Shown piece after piece: positions 63,051 through 64,000 of a DNA stretch of 64,000 bases; position 1 is the first letter of the stretch; the number at the start of each line of letters is the position of its first letter. This DNA comes from Halopiger xanaduensis SH-6. Its GTDB lineage: Archaea > Halobacteriota > Halobacteria > Halobacteriales > Natrialbaceae. The notes under the pieces were generated by a model that was not told the DNA's origin, searched no databases, and saw only the letters and a program-made list of their open reading frames with translations. The translations under genes were made by a program, and so were the position numbers. The stretch lies in the NCBI RefSeq assembly GCF_000217715.1, contig NC_015666.1, positions 1,128,270 through 1,192,269 of the forward strand. Direction: 5' to 3'.

Positions 63051-64000
63051 ATGGCCACTCAGGAGTCCGTACCACGCGAGGCCCAACTCTGGGCCCGAAA
63101 TATCGGCGGTATCAACGAAACGACGGTCGAACTCGAGTCGGGGGTTACGGTTCTGGCCGGGCAGAACGCAACCAACCGTACATCGCTTCTCCAGGCGTTT
63201 ATGGCCGCTCTCGGCGGGGAATCTGCGTCACTCAAGGCCGACGCCGAAGAGGGCGAAGTCGAACTCGAACTCGACGGCGAAACGTACACGCGACAGCTTC
63301 GACGGGCCGGCAACACCGTCGTCACGGAGGGCGATCCGTACCTCGACGATCCGGAACTCGCCGAACTCTTCGCCTTCCTGCTCGAGTCGAACCCGGCGCG
63401 GCGCGCGGTGACGACGCAGGACGACCTCCGTGAGATCATCCTCCGGCCGATCGACACCGACGAGATCGAAGCCGAGATCACCCGGCTGACGGCCGAAAAG
63501 GACGAGATCTCCGACGAACTCGACCGCCTCGAGTCGCTCAAGAGCGACCTGCCCGAACTCGAGCGCCAGCGCACGGACATCGAGACCCAGATCGAGGAGA
63601 AGCGGGCCGAACTCGAGGAAGTCAAGGAAGCGATCGAGGCGGCCGAAGACGAGTCCGACGACCAGCAGGCCGAGTCCGACGAACTCGAGGAAAAACTCGA
63701 GGAGCTGCGCGAGCGCCGATCCGAACTCGAGGACGTCCGGTTCGATCTCGAGACCGAACGGGAGAGTCTCGCGGCGCTGCGCGAGGAGCGCGAAGACATC
63801 GAAGCCGAGCGCGACGAGTTGCCCGAGGCCGACGCGACGGATCAGGAGTCCATCGACGAGGAGATCGACCGGCTCCAGCGCCAGTCGCAGTCGATCGACG
63901 GCGTCGTGAGCCAGCTGCAGAGCATCGTCCAGTTCAACGAGGAGATGCTCGAGGGCTCCCACCCCGAGATTCGGGAGCTACTCGCCGCGGGCGACGACGA
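63051..64000 (+). CDS. Archaea-specific SMC-related protein, 3'-truncated by the window
   Basis: At least 316 residues, open to the window end. The N-terminus looks like an SMC/Rad50 ATPase head (LWARNIGGINETTVELESGVTVLAGQNATNRTSLLQAF), but the P-loop reads G-x-N-A-T-N-R-T, with Arg where the Walker A Lys is expected. From about residue 140 it is a continuous, highly charged coiled coil. It matches haloarchaeal proteins named archaea-specific SMC-related, from memory. These are often near the rod-determining factor rdfA, which is not seen here. Confidence 0.8.
   Translation, partial: MATQESVPREAQLWARNIGGINETTVELESGVTVLAGQNATNRTSLLQAFMAALGGESASLKADAEEGEVELELDGETYTRQLRRAGNTVVTEGDPYLDDPELAELFAFLLESNPARRAVTTQDDLREIILRPIDTDEIEAEITRLTAEKDEISDELDRLESLKSDLPELERQRTDIETQIEEKRAELEEVKEAIEAAEDESDDQQAESDELEEKLEELRERRSELEDVRFDLETERESLAALREEREDIEAERDELPEADATDQESIDEEIDRLQRQSQSIDGVVSQLQSIVQFNEEMLEGSHPEIRELLAAGDD

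Overview
The window is high-GC haloarchaeal DNA, most likely from the Natrialbales (Natrinema/Haloterrigena/Natronorubrum type). The proteins are very acidic. Halophile markers are present: a haloarchaeal transducer, V/A-type ATP synthase genes, HMG-CoA reductase, PAN, HalOD1 and Bat-type HTH proteins. Many genes have a TATA-like box about 30 nt upstream of the start codon, as expected for leaderless archaeal transcripts. The genus is inference. No IS element, CRISPR array, rRNA or replication origin was recognised. One tRNA-Leu(TAA) was found.

Layout: 1-11 kb holds a truncated chemotaxis transducer, a prenyl diphosphate synthase, a DUF373 membrane protein, a radical SAM protein, an envelope locus (membrane-anchored wHTH regulator divergent from a secreted protein, then a pilin-like protein) and a methyltransferase. 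11.2-20.9 kb holds the ATP synthase operon atpHIKECFAB, with atpD displaced downstream by two small genes. 21-28.6 kb holds small DUF proteins, pyruvoyl arginine decarboxylase, PAN, oligoendopeptidase F, an M28 peptidase and the haloarchaeal 'RNA polymerase epsilon' protein. 30.7-46.7 kb is mixed housekeeping: glutaredoxin, HIT, methionine aminopeptidase, asparaginase-like hydrolase, isocitrate dehydrogenase, GNAT, NRAMP-like transporter, HMG-CoA reductase, amidohydrolase, regulators and a sugar dehydrogenase. 46.9-51.1 kb is nadA-nadB-nadC-kptA. 51.4-53.7 kb is a TrkA/TrkH potassium uptake pair. 53.8-64 kb holds the tRNA, a ferredoxin, an SDR enzyme, a 1417-residue multi-PAS histidine kinase, tandem cyclophilins, an aspartoacylase-family enzyme and the start of an SMC-like protein that runs off the window.

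The most unusual region is 28.65-30.61 kb. Eight near-identical 31-nt elements, each made of TTTAAGT, a conserved core and an invariant 30-nt distance to a conserved A, occur on the minus strand at 102-135 nt intervals inside each cluster. One lies directly upstream of a COG3541-type nucleotidyltransferase gene. The other seven are followed not by ORFs but by short (about 72-105 nt) sequences containing strong, sequence-divergent but structure-preserving hairpins. I read this as a tandem array of small structured RNAs sharing one promoter/operator with a nucleotidyltransferase. I know of no described system of this form.

Other notable signals are iterated copies of gene 3' ends (icd and the radical SAM gene) that differ mostly by synonymous changes, stop-codon hairpins with covarying arms after icd, an in-frame TGA interrupting a small membrane protein, a lipoprotein cyclophilin without a normal start codon, phased AAACGTC repeats, and a cluster of stems at 31.60-31.75 kb.
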